64,000 bases of DNA from Caballeronia calidae (GTDB taxonomy: Bacteria > Pseudomonadota > Gammaproteobacteria > Burkholderiales > Burkholderiaceae). The DNA lies in contig NZ_FCOX02000004.1 of the NCBI RefSeq assembly GCF_900044055.2, forward strand, positions 1 through 64,000. The letters run 5' to 3'. The notes under the pieces are model-generated. The model made no database searches. It saw only the letters and a list, made by a program, of their open reading frames with translations, and was not told where the DNA came from. A program made the translations under genes and the position numbers. Position 1 is the first letter of the stretch; every line of letters starts with the position of its first letter. Below, one piece after another: positions 8,537 to 17,494 of this stretch.

Positions 8537-8590
8537 AGGCTCTGGCGAGCGCGTCTGCAAAAGCGCGCTCGCCATCGCAATGGAGGGGTG

Positions 8591-9739
8591 ATGAATACGC
8601 AGTCGCACGCATCGTCCGTGGTCGCGAACGAGCGAGGCTCGCGCGCGCGCATCGCGAACTGGCTCGACCGGCAGGCGCCCTATGTGTTCGTGCTGCCGAC
8701 GGTGCTGCTGATTCTCGCGTTCTCGATCTTTCCGCTCGTGACATCGGCGTATCTTTCGCTGACGCGCTTCGAGCTGGGCGAGGGCGGCTATCAACTCACT
8801 TTCACAGGCCTGCGCAACTACGCGCGCCTTTTCTCCGGCAGCCAGCAATACCACTTCACGGGCGTGTTCCGCGCGCCCGGAATAATCAGCATTGCAACCA
8901 TGCTGCTTGCCGTGATCGCCGTGCTGTTCTGGTTCTACCGGTACATGAGAAGCGAGCGGCGTTCGATCATCGGCACGCTCGGGCGTCTGATCGCGTCATG
9001 CGCGTTCCTCGCGCTCGTGTGGCTCGCGGCCAATACGCTCGGCGGCGGCGGGGCGCTCGGCAGTTTGATGGTCACGATCTTCTATGTCGTGCTCGGCGTC
9101 GCGCTGCAATTTCTCATCGGGCTGGGGCTCGCCTGGCTGTGCACGCTGCCGCTCAGGGGCGGGCGCTTCTTTCGTCTGCTGTTCTTTCTGCCGCTGATGG
9201 TGACGCCCGTCGGTATCGCGTACATGTTCCGCATGATGGCCGATACCTCCATCGGCCCGCTCGCGCCGATATGGTCGTGGCTCGGTCTCGGGCAGATCGC
9301 GTGGGCGGCGGACCCGTGGCTCGCGCGGCTCGTCGTCGTGATCGGCGATACATGGCAATGGGTGCCGTTCATGTTTCTCGTGATGCTCGCGGCGCTCGAA
9401 GGCACGTCGCGCGAGCAGATCGAAGCGGCACAGCTCGACGGCGCATCGGCGTGGCGCGTATTCCGCGATGTCACGTGGCCATCGATCGCGCCGGTCGCGG
9501 CGAGCGCCGTGCTCATCCGTCTGATCGAAGCGTTCAAGATCGTCGACCTGCCGAACGTGCTGACCAACGGCGGCCCCGGCATCGCGACGGAATCGATGAC
9601 GCTGCATGCGTTCATCGAATGGCGCACGCTGAATCTCGGCGGCGCGTCGGCGGTGGCGTACATGCTGTTCTTCGTGTCGACGATAGCGTGCGTGTCGTTC
9701 TTCCAGTTCGTCGTGCGGCGCGCGCGGGGAGATCAGTGA
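8591..9739 (+). CDS. Sugar ABC transporter permease (MalF/UgpA type) with extra helices
   Basis: 382 aa against about 290-310 for most relatives. The first membrane helix (PYVFVLPTVLLILAFSIFPLV) and the EAA loop (EAAQLDGASAWRVFRDVTWP, about 278-297) are typical. Between them, after the periplasmic loop (TGLRNYARLF), there is an insertion of roughly 70 residues with two more hydrophobic helices (ISIATMLLAVIAVLFWFYRY and LIASCAFLALVWLAANTL). GGAGGGGTG precedes the ATG; a GTG at 8588 is possible. It overlaps the next permease by one base (TGATG). Confidence 0.9.
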   Translation: MNTQSHASSVVANERGSRARIANWLDRQAPYVFVLPTVLLILAFSIFPLVTSAYLSLTRFELGEGGYQLTFTGLRNYARLFSGSQQYHFTGVFRAPGIISIATMLLAVIAVLFWFYRYMRSERRSIIGTLGRLIASCAFLALVWLAANTLGGGGALGSLMVTIFYVVLGVALQFLIGLGLAWLCTLPLRGGRFFRLLFFLPLMVTPVGIAYMFRMMADTSIGPLAPIWSWLGLGQIAWAADPWLARLVVVIGDTWQWVPFMFLVMLAALEGTSREQIEAAQLDGASAWRVFRDVTWPSIAPVAASAVLIRLIEAFKIVDLPNVLTNGGPGIATESMTLHAFIEWRTLNLGGASAVAYMLFFVSTIACVSFFQFVVRRARGDQ

Positions 9740-10776
9740 TGAGCACACTGAAGCGCTGGTTCGTGCCCGCGCGTCTGGACGAGTTGCCCATCGGCGCCAG
9801 GGCGATCGCATATCTGCTGCTCGGGCTGTGGTCGCTCGTCGTGCTGTTCCCGTTGTACTGGATGGCGATCACATCGTTCAAGCTGCCGGTGGATGTATCG
9901 GCGGGGCCGCTCTACATTCCCTTCGTCGATTTCAAGCCGCATCTGGATGCGTGGCATTACATCTTCGTCGATCTCGGGCCGGACACCTATCGCCCTTATA
10001 TGAACTCGCTGATCATCGCGACGTGCGGCACGGCGGCATCGGTCTTTCTCGGCTCGATGGCGGCTTACGCGCTCGCCCGCATCGAGTATCGGCCGCCCGT
10101 TGCGGCAGTGGGTCTCGGCGTGCTGTTGATCGCGTTGCTGATCGCGGCGGTCGCGTGGGGCCATGTCGATCTGCGCATAGCGCTCGCTGTCGCCCTCGCG
10201 CTCTTCTTCCTGATCCTGCGGCCGATCATGCGACGCGCGCGCAAGCATCTGAACAACGACGACATCCTCTTCTGGGTCATCTCCCAGCGAATTCTTCCAC
10301 CCGTCGTCACGGTGATTCCGATCTATCTCACGTTCAAGAATGTCGGCCTGCTCGATACGCATCTCGCGCTCATCATCACGTATGCGACGGCGAATTTGCC
10401 GATCGTCGTGTGGCTCATGTTCGATTTCTTCGACGGCGTGCCGCGCGAAATCGAAGAAAGCGCGCAGATCGACGGCGCGACGCGTTTCTCGATTCTCTTC
10501 GGCATCGTGTTGCCGCTGGTTGCGCCGGGACTCGTCGCAACGAGCCTGCTGGTGCTGATTCTCTCGTGGAACGAGTACCTGTTCGCGCTCTTTCTGACGA
10601 CCGCGAATGCGCAGACGATGCCGTTGCTCGTCGCGGCGCAAAACGCGACGCGCGGTCCGCAATGGTGGAACATGTCGGTGCTGATACTGATCATGATCCT
10701 GCCGGTGATGCTGCTGACGCTCACGCTGCAGCGCTTCATCGTGCGGGGCATTCTCGTGGGAGCCGTGAAAGGATGA
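9739..10776 (+). CDS. Sugar ABC transporter permease (MalG/UgpE type) with extra helices
   Basis: 345 aa, about 60 longer than usual. MalG-like start (LLGLWSLVVLFPLYWMAITSFK), EAA loop (EESAQIDGATRFSILFGIVLP) and C-terminal end are normal. The added segment sits after the AAYALARIEY stretch and contains two hydrophobic spans (VGLGVLLIALLIAAVAW and LRIALAVALALFFLILRPI). Its start overlaps the stop of the first permease (TGATG), and its stop overlaps the ATPase start (ATGA), so all three are coupled. Confidence 0.9.
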   Translation: MSTLKRWFVPARLDELPIGARAIAYLLLGLWSLVVLFPLYWMAITSFKLPVDVSAGPLYIPFVDFKPHLDAWHYIFVDLGPDTYRPYMNSLIIATCGTAASVFLGSMAAYALARIEYRPPVAAVGLGVLLIALLIAAVAWGHVDLRIALAVALALFFLILRPIMRRARKHLNNDDILFWVISQRILPPVVTVIPIYLTFKNVGLLDTHLALIITYATANLPIVVWLMFDFFDGVPREIEESAQIDGATRFSILFGIVLPLVAPGLVATSLLVLILSWNEYLFALFLTTANAQTMPLLVAAQNATRGPQWWNMSVLILIMILPVMLLTLTLQRFIVRGILVGAVKG

Positions 10777-11900
10777 CGGTCATGGATAGCGAGGCGGTGA
10801 AGGTCGACGACGCCCGCCTGACGAAGATCGCGGCGGCGCGCCAGTCGAAGAGCGTGTCGTTGCGAAACGTCGGCAAGATGTTCGGCGACACGCGCGTGCT
10901 GCGCGATCTGTCGCTCGACGTGCAGGCGGGCGAATTTCTCGTGCTGCTCGGCGAATCGGGTTGCGGCAAGACGACGGCGCTGCGCATCGTCGCGGGTCTC
11001 GAATCGGCGACGGAGGGCGCGGTTTTCGTCGGCGATACCGATGTGACGCATCGACTGCCCCGCGATCGCGATGTGGCGATGGTGTTTCAGTCGTATGCGC
11101 TGTATCCGCACAAGACGGTGTTCGAGAACATCGCGTATCCGCTCATCGTGAGAAAGCGCTCGAAAACCGAGATCGACGCAGCCGTGCGCGAAGTGGCGGC
11201 GAGCGTGCAACTGGAGCCGCTGCTGTCGCGCCTGCCGCGTCAGTTGTCGGGCGGGCAGCGTCAGCGCGTGGCGCTTGCGCGCGCGATCGTGCGGCGGCCA
11301 GCCGCGTTTCTGATGGACGAGCCGCTCTCCAATCTCGATGCCAAGCTGCGCGGCCACATGCGCGCGGAACTGAAGCACATGCAGCATAAGCTCGGCATCA
11401 CGACGATCTACGTAACGCACGATCAGATCGAGGCGATGACGCTCGCGCATCGCGTCGCTGTCCTCGACAAGGGCGCATTGCAGCAGCTCGATACGCCCGC
11501 GCGCATCTATTCGGACCCGGCGAATCTGTTCGTCGCGGGCTTCATCGGTTCGCCGCCGATGAATTTTCTGCGCGGCGCGCTCGCGCAGGGACGCTTCGAT
11601 GCACCGGGTCTTTCGCTCGAAGCGCCGGTGCGTCACGACGGCAAGGCGACGCTCGGCGTGCGTCCCGAGGAGTGCTCGCTCGTGGCGCAGGGCGAGGGCG
11701 AACTGCAGGGGCGCATCTATTCGGTGGAGCTGATCGGCGATCATTCGCTCGTCACGATGAACGTGGGCGAGCAGCAGATCGTCGTGAAGGTGCCGAATAC
11801 CTTCGCGGGCGAGATCGGCGGCGCGGCCGGCGTGCGTGTGAATCGCGAGCGCATCTATTTCTTCGATGAAACCGGCGCGCGCATTCGACGATCTGTTTGA
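10773..11900 (+). CDS. Sugar ABC transporter ATP-binding protein (MalK/UgpC type)
   Basis: 375 aa. Walker A GESGCGKTT (about residues 57-65), Q-loop (VFQSYALYPHKTV), signature LSGGQRQRVALARAI, Walker B FLMDEPLSNLDAKL and the switch His in VTHDQ are all intact. The C-terminal OB/TOBE domain (about 250-370; LGVRPEECSLV) is the MalK-type regulatory region. Start overlaps the permease stop by 4 bp. Last gene of the import operon. There is a 30-residue extension before the usual VSLRNVGKMFG start. Confidence 0.93.
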   Translation: MTVMDSEAVKVDDARLTKIAAARQSKSVSLRNVGKMFGDTRVLRDLSLDVQAGEFLVLLGESGCGKTTALRIVAGLESATEGAVFVGDTDVTHRLPRDRDVAMVFQSYALYPHKTVFENIAYPLIVRKRSKTEIDAAVREVAASVQLEPLLSRLPRQLSGGQRQRVALARAIVRRPAAFLMDEPLSNLDAKLRGHMRAELKHMQHKLGITTIYVTHDQIEAMTLAHRVAVLDKGALQQLDTPARIYSDPANLFVAGFIGSPPMNFLRGALAQGRFDAPGLSLEAPVRHDGKATLGVRPEECSLVAQGEGELQGRIYSVELIGDHSLVTMNVGEQQIVVKVPNTFAGEIGGAAGVRVNRERIYFFDETGARIRRSV

Positions 11901-11987
11901 GAAACGTAAGCCTGTATGCGTGCGGCAAAACGTTCCTGTTCGCGTCGTCTATATTGGATTGATGACGATCCGATATGGAGGTGCGAG

Positions 11988-12497
11988 ATGAGGCGCATCT
12001 ATTTTCTGCTGCCCAGTGTGACGAGCGCGAAGGGGATCATCGACGAACTGCTTTTGAAGCGGATCGAATGGCGGCATATCCATGTGCTTGCGCGGCCTCA
12101 TGAACCGCTGGAGGATTTGCCGCAGGCGACGCTCGTTCAACGCAGCGATCTTTTGCCTGCGCTCGCGCGCGGAACGGCTGCGGGCGGCGTGACGGGCGCG
12201 CTTGCCGGGCTCGTTGCGATGGCGTTTCCGCCGGCGGGGTTGACGATCGCGGGCGGCGCCGTGGTTTGCATGACGCTGGCGAGCATGGGCTTTGGTGCGT
12301 GGGCCGCGACGATGATCGGTGTGGGGATACCGAATACGCGGTTGCGGCGCTTCGAACATGCGATCGAAGAAGGCGAGTTGCTGATGATGGTCGATGTGCC
12401 GAAGGATCGGGTTGAGGAAATCGAGGCTCTGGTTAAGAGCCATCATCCGGAGGCCGATGTGGAAGGGGCGGATCCTACGATTCCTGCTTTCCCTTAA
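11988..12497 (+). CDS. DUF1269-family membrane protein
   Basis: 169 aa. Starts MRRIYFLLPSVTSAKGIID, then two to three Gly/Ala-rich hydrophobic segments (about 58-118) containing GTAAGGVTGALAGLVAMAFPP, as in DUF1269 proteins, and an acidic soluble C-terminus (ELLMMVDVPKDRVEEIEALV). GGAGG precedes the ATG at 11988; an upstream ATG at 11916 lacks a site. Family members resemble stress-induced inner-membrane proteins; function unknown. It follows the ABC operon by 87 bp on the same strand but is probably independent. Confidence 0.8.
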   Translation: MRRIYFLLPSVTSAKGIIDELLLKRIEWRHIHVLARPHEPLEDLPQATLVQRSDLLPALARGTAAGGVTGALAGLVAMAFPPAGLTIAGGAVVCMTLASMGFGAWAATMIGVGIPNTRLRRFEHAIEEGELLMMVDVPKDRVEEIEALVKSHHPEADVEGADPTIPAFP

Positions 12498-12701
12498 TGG
12501 GGTTTTTTGCCCACGCAGGCTCGTAAGGCTAGCGGCAAACAGAGACTCCCCCGTTGCCAGCGCCGTGCCAGGTCGCTCCGTCCATCGACGAACTTGATCA
12601 TGCGCCCACCCGGGTCCGGAGAGTCGCCGGCGGCGATCCGTAGGGTTCGTGTCATCGCACGGGTCTTCCCGGTGCGGATGAATGGGCGCATGAGGTCCGG
12701 T
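12498..12701. other. Gene-poor stretch, first part
   Basis: No convincing gene. With 13103-13559 it forms a roughly 1-kb region lacking conserved coding sequence, broken only by two short minus-strand candidates. A weak CCC/GGG hairpin followed by six T (about 12492-12506) might end transcription of the DUF1269 gene. Confidence 0.5.
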
Positions 12702-12899
12702 TCAATGCCACGAGCTCAGGTCGTCCAGGGGGGTATGCATATCCATCCAGTCATAGGGTGCGTGCGTTCTTCCCCACGCCCAGGTCCGCGTTGCCGCTGA
12801 CGAGGATACTTTCGGTTGCACGCATGTCATCGACTCCGGCTGCGATTCGACAGTAGCGGCGGCTTCCAGTGACAAGGCGGTTTTCAAGCGCTGAGACAT
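12702..12899 (-). CDS. Candidate small protein, 65 aa
   Basis: Starts MSQRLKTALSLEAAATVES, with AAAGGAG 8-9 nt before the ATG. The C-terminal half is rich in Trp, Thr, His and Asp (RTWAWGRTHAPYDWMDMH). Its start overlaps the end of the candidate upstream (12884-13102), suggesting coupling. Nothing is recognised; it could equally be the remains of a larger gene. Confidence 0.3.
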   Translation of the reverse strand: MSQRLKTALSLEAAATVESQPESMTCVQPKVSSSAATRTWAWGRTHAPYDWMDMHTPLDDLSSWH

Positions 12900-13102
12900 T
12901 CCTGATTCTCCTTTGGTGATGGGCATTCCGAACAAAATTCAACGCCAGCCTGCTGGTTCGTCGCACGATCGCGCAGCAAGTCGATGTGGTTGAGATCGCG
13001 CGCGTAACGCAACCTGCCGATCGGCGGGCTCGGCGTGAGACCGGGCAGGTTGTTCGCGAGCGTCTGCGTCGCGAATGACGACGCATGGATCGTGATCTGC
13101 AT
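12884..13102 (-). CDS. Candidate small protein or gene remnant, 72 aa
   Basis: Starts MQITIHASSFATQTLANNLP. Codons up to about residue 55 are strongly G/C-ending like the surrounding genes, then become AT-richer through a Cys-containing tail (FCSECPSPKENQECLSA). That switch suggests a truncated older gene that picked up a new 3' end. No ribosome binding site is seen before the ATG. Not recognised. Confidence 0.3.
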   Translation of the reverse strand: MQITIHASSFATQTLANNLPGLTPSPPIGRLRYARDLNHIDLLRDRATNQQAGVEFCSECPSPKENQECLSA

Positions 13103-13559
13103 CGTAGTGGAGAGAGGTTCGGTGCAACCCTCTCGCGGCGGGAGGGGTAGGGATACCGCGGGTGCGCTGAAGCAACGGCAACCGCGCTTCTCGTCTGATC
13201 AATGACGGTTCTGCGCGCAACTGGAATAGTTTGTCGGTGAGTCTGTTGGACAACCTTCACGATCGACACCGCTGCGCTTCAACGGCAGTTCGGGGCGGTC
13301 TGGTCATCCACGAGGCGCCTCACGAGTCGGAGTTCGGCCAATAGCACCGCGCGTCGGTCTGTACTCCGACGAGGCCGTTCGTATTGCAGTGAGGAAGGAC
13401 ACACGCGCTTCCGCAGCATGGACAACGCACGCAAGCACTTGAAATTCGCCACTGAAAGTACCTATAAACGAAAATGAAACGGCTCTGTCGTAGTTGGTAA
13501 GAGCCGGATCGCACCGACTACCCGAGCGCCCGCCCGGGGACGGGTTCAAGGGGAAACAA
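13103..13559. other. Gene-poor stretch, second part
   Basis: No supported gene. Long frames here have unnatural Arg/Ser-rich compositions. The last 100 bases before 13560 are AT-richer (around GAAAATGAAACGG) and presumably hold the promoter of the following gene. Confidence 0.5.
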
Positions 13560-14399
13560 ATGACCGCCGTCACGTTGTACGCCTGGGCCGTGCCCGCCTA
13601 TTACGAAGGATCGGCTGTCGACCATACCTGGGTCACCACCTACGACAACAGGCTCGTGGCCTATCCTGCGATCCCGGAAGTCGTGGCAGCGGGCCAGAAT
13701 TATTGGTATTGCTGGGGCGATTTCCATGCAAAGGGTGAAACGCCTTCGATTCCTGACGGGTTTTTAGCCTCCGGCGCAGCAGAATTGAGCTACGCGTCGT
13801 GCCTCTGTCAGCCGGATGCCGACTCGAGATCGGACGCCGCCGCGCGAGGGACGATTTTTTTCTATGGGATCGACGGCGTCTGCCATCAACTCGCCAATCA
13901 GGTTCTCTGGCCAACGGGGCAGAGCGGCGCGCCGCCTGCTACCGTGCACAAAGCCAGAGGCTATTGGCTCAGCAACGCGATCTTTGGTACGTACGGAAAG
14001 CAACACGCGGCCTGGGCCAACAGACAGACCACATGCGCAGGCTCGAGCGGGAGTAATGTGATGAGCACGGAAGGCACCCATCAAGACGTCGACGACTTCG
14101 AGGCGCATGTCAGAACCACCTTGAAAGGACGCGAAACGGAGGACAAGATTCGGTCCCTGATAGAGCGTCGGCGCACATTTGTCGCCGCGGTCGAGCAACT
14201 CAAATACGATTCACCGGATGTCTCCGCGCCGACCGCAGCCGACCTCAATCGACTCTATTCAATCTTTTTCCACGAGGCCGAGCGAATCGTCGGCGGCGAG
14301 AACTTCAAATTGGTGTTCGGCGTGTCTGCGCAGGTAGAAATGAACATCGTCGATCCCGCTATTTATGAATCAGCCCTCCGACAGCGCGGCAAACGATAG
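13560..14399 (+). CDS. Unknown 279-aa protein, possible permuted papain-like fold
   Basis: Not recognised with confidence. The N-terminal half (1-160) is rich in aromatic residues, with VDHTWVTTYDN (His22), YWYCWGDFH (Cys51) and YGIDGVCHQLANQVLW (Cys108), followed by KARGYWLSNAIFGTYG. A His before a GVCH-type Cys is the order found in circularly permuted papain-like hydrolases such as NlpC/P60-related enzymes; this is inference only. The C-terminal third (about 175-279) is helical and charged, without membrane spans. No signal peptide. The ATG at 13560 follows GGGGAAACAA; the frame opens at 13494. Less GC-rich than its neighbours and beside a gene-poor stretch, so possibly acquired. Confidence 0.65.
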   Translation: MTAVTLYAWAVPAYYEGSAVDHTWVTTYDNRLVAYPAIPEVVAAGQNYWYCWGDFHAKGETPSIPDGFLASGAAELSYASCLCQPDADSRSDAAARGTIFFYGIDGVCHQLANQVLWPTGQSGAPPATVHKARGYWLSNAIFGTYGKQHAAWANRQTTCAGSSGSNVMSTEGTHQDVDDFEAHVRTTLKGRETEDKIRSLIERRRTFVAAVEQLKYDSPDVSAPTAADLNRLYSIFFHEAERIVGGENFKLVFGVSAQVEMNIVDPAIYESALRQRGKR

Positions 14400-14590
14400 C
14401 AACTGAGTTGCGATTCCCACATGCGTGCACCTTCGCCCCTCGATGGTGCTTCTCCGACTTGCCTTGCTACCGAACACTGCACAGTAGGCAACGATCAAAC
14501 GTTTGCGCCGTCCGTGTTGTCGTTAAAAGAATAGGCGCGAAGCTTGCATTAGATGCCCGCTCTACATTGTCCATCCTGCGAGCAAGCCGT

Positions 14591-15622
14591 ATGTCCAATC
14601 CGCAAGCCATCGTCGATCTGACGCATGAGGTCAAACGTCTCGCGTCCGGCAAGATCGCCGACATCAACGATATCAACCGCGAGACCACTTTCCTCGCATT
14701 GAACGCCTTGATCGAAGCTGCCCGTGCTGGCGACGCAGGCAAGGGCTTCGCAGTCGTGGCCAAACAGGTGAAGCATGTATCGACGCGCATCTCCGATATC
14801 ACAACCGGGCTAAACAAGGAACTCGCCGTCTCGTTGTCGAAACTTACGGAACTCGGCGACAGCATGATCGAGAGAATGCGTTCTCTGGACGGCCAGCGCT
14901 ACACGGACCTCGCCTTGAATATGATCGATATCATCGACCGCAACCTGTACGAGCGCTCGTGCGACGTGCGTTGGTGGGCAACGGATTCGGCAGTGGTCGA
15001 ATGTCTCGTTGCTGGGAGCACAACGGCGCGTGACCATGCGTGCCGTCGCCTTGAAGTCATACTGGATAGCTATACGGTTTACCGCGACCTCTGGGTCGTT
15101 GACGCGGACGGCGTGGTGGTTGCGAATGGCCGTCACTCGACCTACGCGGTACGGGGGCAAAACGTTGCGGGCGCTGAGTGGTACAAGGCGGCAATGAAGA
15201 CCACCTCAGGCTCGCAGTACGTTGCCTCCGACATCGAGACACTCGCGCCGCTAGGCAACGCACAGGTCGCGACCTATTCGACGGCCATCCGCGAGGGCGG
15301 TACGCTTGACGGTCGCATACTCGGCGCACTCGTCATTTTCTTCGACTGGGCCCCGCAAGCCGAGACGGTGGTCAAAAGCGTTCGCCTAACAGAGGAAGAA
15401 CGGCGGCGCTCGCGTTGCATGATCGTAGATTCGTCATTTCGGGTTATTGCTTCTTCGGACGGCAAGGGCATTCTGGACGAGCGCTTTCGCTTGCAGACCG
15501 GCGGAAAATCCGCGGGGTTCTATTGGGGCATCAACGGTACGATCGTGTCGTTCGCTGCGACGCCAGGATACGAAACCTACCGGGGTCTGGGTTGGTACGG
15601 CGTCATCTGTCAGGAGCCCTAG
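14591..15622 (+). CDS. Soluble chemoreceptor-like protein: signalling hairpin followed by a Cache sensor
   Basis: 343 aa from the ATG at 14591. Residues about 5-80 are the tip of a methyl-accepting chemotaxis hairpin (INRETTFLALNALIEAARAGDAGKGFAVVAKQVK). From about 110 a periplasmic-type double-Cache sensor follows (YRDLWVVDADGVVVANGRHS; AEWYKAAMKT; GALVIFFDWAPQAETVV). The usual receptor order is sensor, membrane span, hairpin; here it is reversed and no transmembrane segment is present, so the sensor would be cytoplasmic. The frame stays open upstream to 14408, but no binding site or good homology is seen there. Role probably cytoplasmic sensing linked to chemotaxis or another output. Confidence 0.75.
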   Translation: MSNPQAIVDLTHEVKRLASGKIADINDINRETTFLALNALIEAARAGDAGKGFAVVAKQVKHVSTRISDITTGLNKELAVSLSKLTELGDSMIERMRSLDGQRYTDLALNMIDIIDRNLYERSCDVRWWATDSAVVECLVAGSTTARDHACRRLEVILDSYTVYRDLWVVDADGVVVANGRHSTYAVRGQNVAGAEWYKAAMKTTSGSQYVASDIETLAPLGNAQVATYSTAIREGGTLDGRILGALVIFFDWAPQAETVVKSVRLTEEERRRSRCMIVDSSFRVIASSDGKGILDERFRLQTGGKSAGFYWGINGTIVSFAATPGYETYRGLGWYGVICQEP

Positions 15623-15678
15623 ACCTTCGACCCGTTGTGTCGCTCAGAACGGCGGCCGAAGCGCGCCGCCGATTCGCG

Positions 15679-16638
15679 TCACCTGGCGCCGCTTTTCGTG
15701 CGGCTGGCCGCGAACAGCATCAGTTGTTCATCGCGCCAGTCGCGCCGCGCGGCGAGTTCGTCGGCGCGAAGATGCCGTCGCCGGTCCTCTTCGACGCGCG
15801 CGATCAGCGCGTCGTCCCACGGACCGTCTTCGGTGCGCGAACGGGCGATCGAGTAATACAGCGGCCCGAGCCGGTTCGCATAGTCGGCGACGCCGCCCGG
15901 CGCGTTCAGATCGATCGTCTCGAACGGCCCCATGAACGACCAGCGCCAGCCGAGCCCGTCGCGCACGGTCTTGTCGATGTCCTCGCAGCTCGCGATGCCG
16001 TCGCGCTGCAGCGCCCACGCTTCGCGCAGCAGCGCCGCCTGCAGGCGGTTCAGAACGAAGCCCTCGATCTCCTTGCGCACATGGACGACGCTCTGGCCGA
16101 TGCCGCGCATGAGCGCGTCGGTGAACGCGATCGTCTCCTGCGATGTCTGCGTCGAGGGCACGAGCTCCACGACCGGCACGAGATAGGGCGGATTGACCGG
16201 ATGCGCAATCAGCACGCGCGGCGAGATGGCGAGATCGTTGGCGAAGTCGGACGCCTTGATGCCCGAGCTCGAGCTGCCGATGATCACGCTTCGATCCGCG
16301 ACTTCCTCGAGATCCACCATCAGTTGCCGCTTCACGTCGACGCGCTCCAGCACCGACTCCTGCACATAGGCCGCGCCGTCGATGGCTTGCGCGAGCGAGT
16401 CGGCGAGCGTGAGCCGCGCGGCGATCGTCGCGGGCGCTTCATCGATCAGTCCGTGGTCGTGAAGCGCCGCGAGCTGATTGGCGGCCCACGGCAGCGCCTG
16501 CTCCGCCGTGCGCGGGTTGGCATCGTATAGGCGCACCCGCAGACCCGCGCGCGCGAACGCGATCGCCCATCCCGCGCCCACCAGCCCCGCGCCGACCACC
16601 GCCACCGGCTTGCCCGGATCCATCTTCGATACGTTCAT
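15679..16638 (-). CDS. 3-hydroxyacyl-CoA dehydrogenase family (lambda-crystallin/carnitine-dehydrogenase-like)
   Basis: 319 aa. An N-terminal Rossmann NAD site (VAVVGAGLVGAGWAIAFARAG, about 11-31), then the family's catalytic region SSSSGIKASDFA and HPVNPPYLVPVVELVP, where His of HPVNP is the base. The helical C-terminal domain contains EIEGFVLNRLQAALLREAW. The pattern is closer to lambda-crystallin, L-gulonate 3-dehydrogenase or L-carnitine dehydrogenase than to fatty-acid beta-oxidation enzymes, so the substrate may be a small 3-hydroxy acid. It is transcribed with the SDR gene 32 bp upstream. Confidence 0.85.
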   Translation of the reverse strand: MNVSKMDPGKPVAVVGAGLVGAGWAIAFARAGLRVRLYDANPRTAEQALPWAANQLAALHDHGLIDEAPATIAARLTLADSLAQAIDGAAYVQESVLERVDVKRQLMVDLEEVADRSVIIGSSSSGIKASDFANDLAISPRVLIAHPVNPPYLVPVVELVPSTQTSQETIAFTDALMRGIGQSVVHVRKEIEGFVLNRLQAALLREAWALQRDGIASCEDIDKTVRDGLGWRWSFMGPFETIDLNAPGGVADYANRLGPLYYSIARSRTEDGPWDDALIARVEEDRRRHLRADELAARRDWRDEQLMLFAASRTKSGAR

Positions 16639-16670
16639 CGTTCGTCTCGCCTTGAAATGATTGTTGTGCG

Positions 16671-17432
16671 TCACGCCGCGGTCCAGCCGCCGTCGAGCAT
16701 GAGCGCGCTGCCCGTCATCAGCGTGGATGCATCGCTCGCAAGAAACACGATCGCGCCCGTCACTTCCTCGACGCGCCCGACGCGGCCGAGCGCGATACGT
16801 TGCGTGACCCAGTCGCGAAAGCCGGGCGCATCGAACATGCTCGCGGTGAACGCGGTCTCGATGAACGTCGGGCAGACGGTATTCACGCGGATGCCGTGCG
16901 GCCCGAGCTCCCACGCGAGCGCCTTCGTCATGCCTTCGATCGCATGTTTCGACGCGCAATACACCGTGCGCTTCGGGCTGCCCACGTGCCCCATCTGCGA
17001 CGACACGCTGATGATCGAGCCCGCGATGCCGGCGCGCAGCATGCCCTTCGCGACCGCGCGCGACACATGAAAGACCGACTTCACGTTGAGGTCGATGATC
17101 GCGTCGATGTCTTCGTCCGTCACGTCGATGAGCGGCTTCGGACGGTTCGTGCCCGCGCAGTTCACGAGGATGTCGTACGGTCCGCGTTCATCGATCGTCG
17201 CGCTGACGGCACGCGCGTCGGTCACGTCGAGCGCGATGTAATCGCTCTTGCCACCTTCCTCGCCGATGAGGCCGCAGGCACGCTCCAGCTCATCGCCCGA
17301 GCGCGCGACGAGCGTCACGCGCGCGCCCGCCTGGGCCAGCGCCGCGGCCGCCGCGAGGCCGATGCCGCGGCCGCCGCCCGTGATCAACGCGGTCTTGCCG
17401 TTCAACGAAAAACTGGGCGCCCTTGGCAGCAT
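16671..17432 (-). CDS. Short-chain dehydrogenase/reductase
   Basis: 253 aa, classical SDR. Cofactor motif TGGGRGIG (about 18-25), NAG-type motif (NCAGTNRP), and the catalytic Ser-Tyr-Lys in SVSSQMGHVG and YCASKHA. The C-terminus LMTGSALMLDGGW is standard for 3-oxoacyl-ACP-reductase-like and gluconate-5-dehydrogenase-like enzymes. GGGAG precedes the ATG at 17432. It forms an operon with the hydroxyacyl-CoA dehydrogenase-like gene and is divergent from a LysR gene with an operator between them, so it oxidises or reduces an alcohol in the same pathway. Confidence 0.88.
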   Translation of the reverse strand: MLPRAPSFSLNGKTALITGGGRGIGLAAAAALAQAGARVTLVARSGDELERACGLIGEEGGKSDYIALDVTDARAVSATIDERGPYDILVNCAGTNRPKPLIDVTDEDIDAIIDLNVKSVFHVSRAVAKGMLRAGIAGSIISVSSQMGHVGSPKRTVYCASKHAIEGMTKALAWELGPHGIRVNTVCPTFIETAFTASMFDAPGFRDWVTQRIALGRVGRVEEVTGAIVFLASDASTLMTGSALMLDGGWTAA

Positions 17433-17494
17433 GCACTCTCCCGACTGTGATCGACTGGAACGAGGCAAGCGTATCCAGACGCGCCGCTTGGCGC

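Noticed and set aside
7034..8854. 606-aa minus-strand frame opposite the ABC binding protein
   Set aside because: Arg/His-rich shadow of the real gene, produced by high GC at third codon positions.
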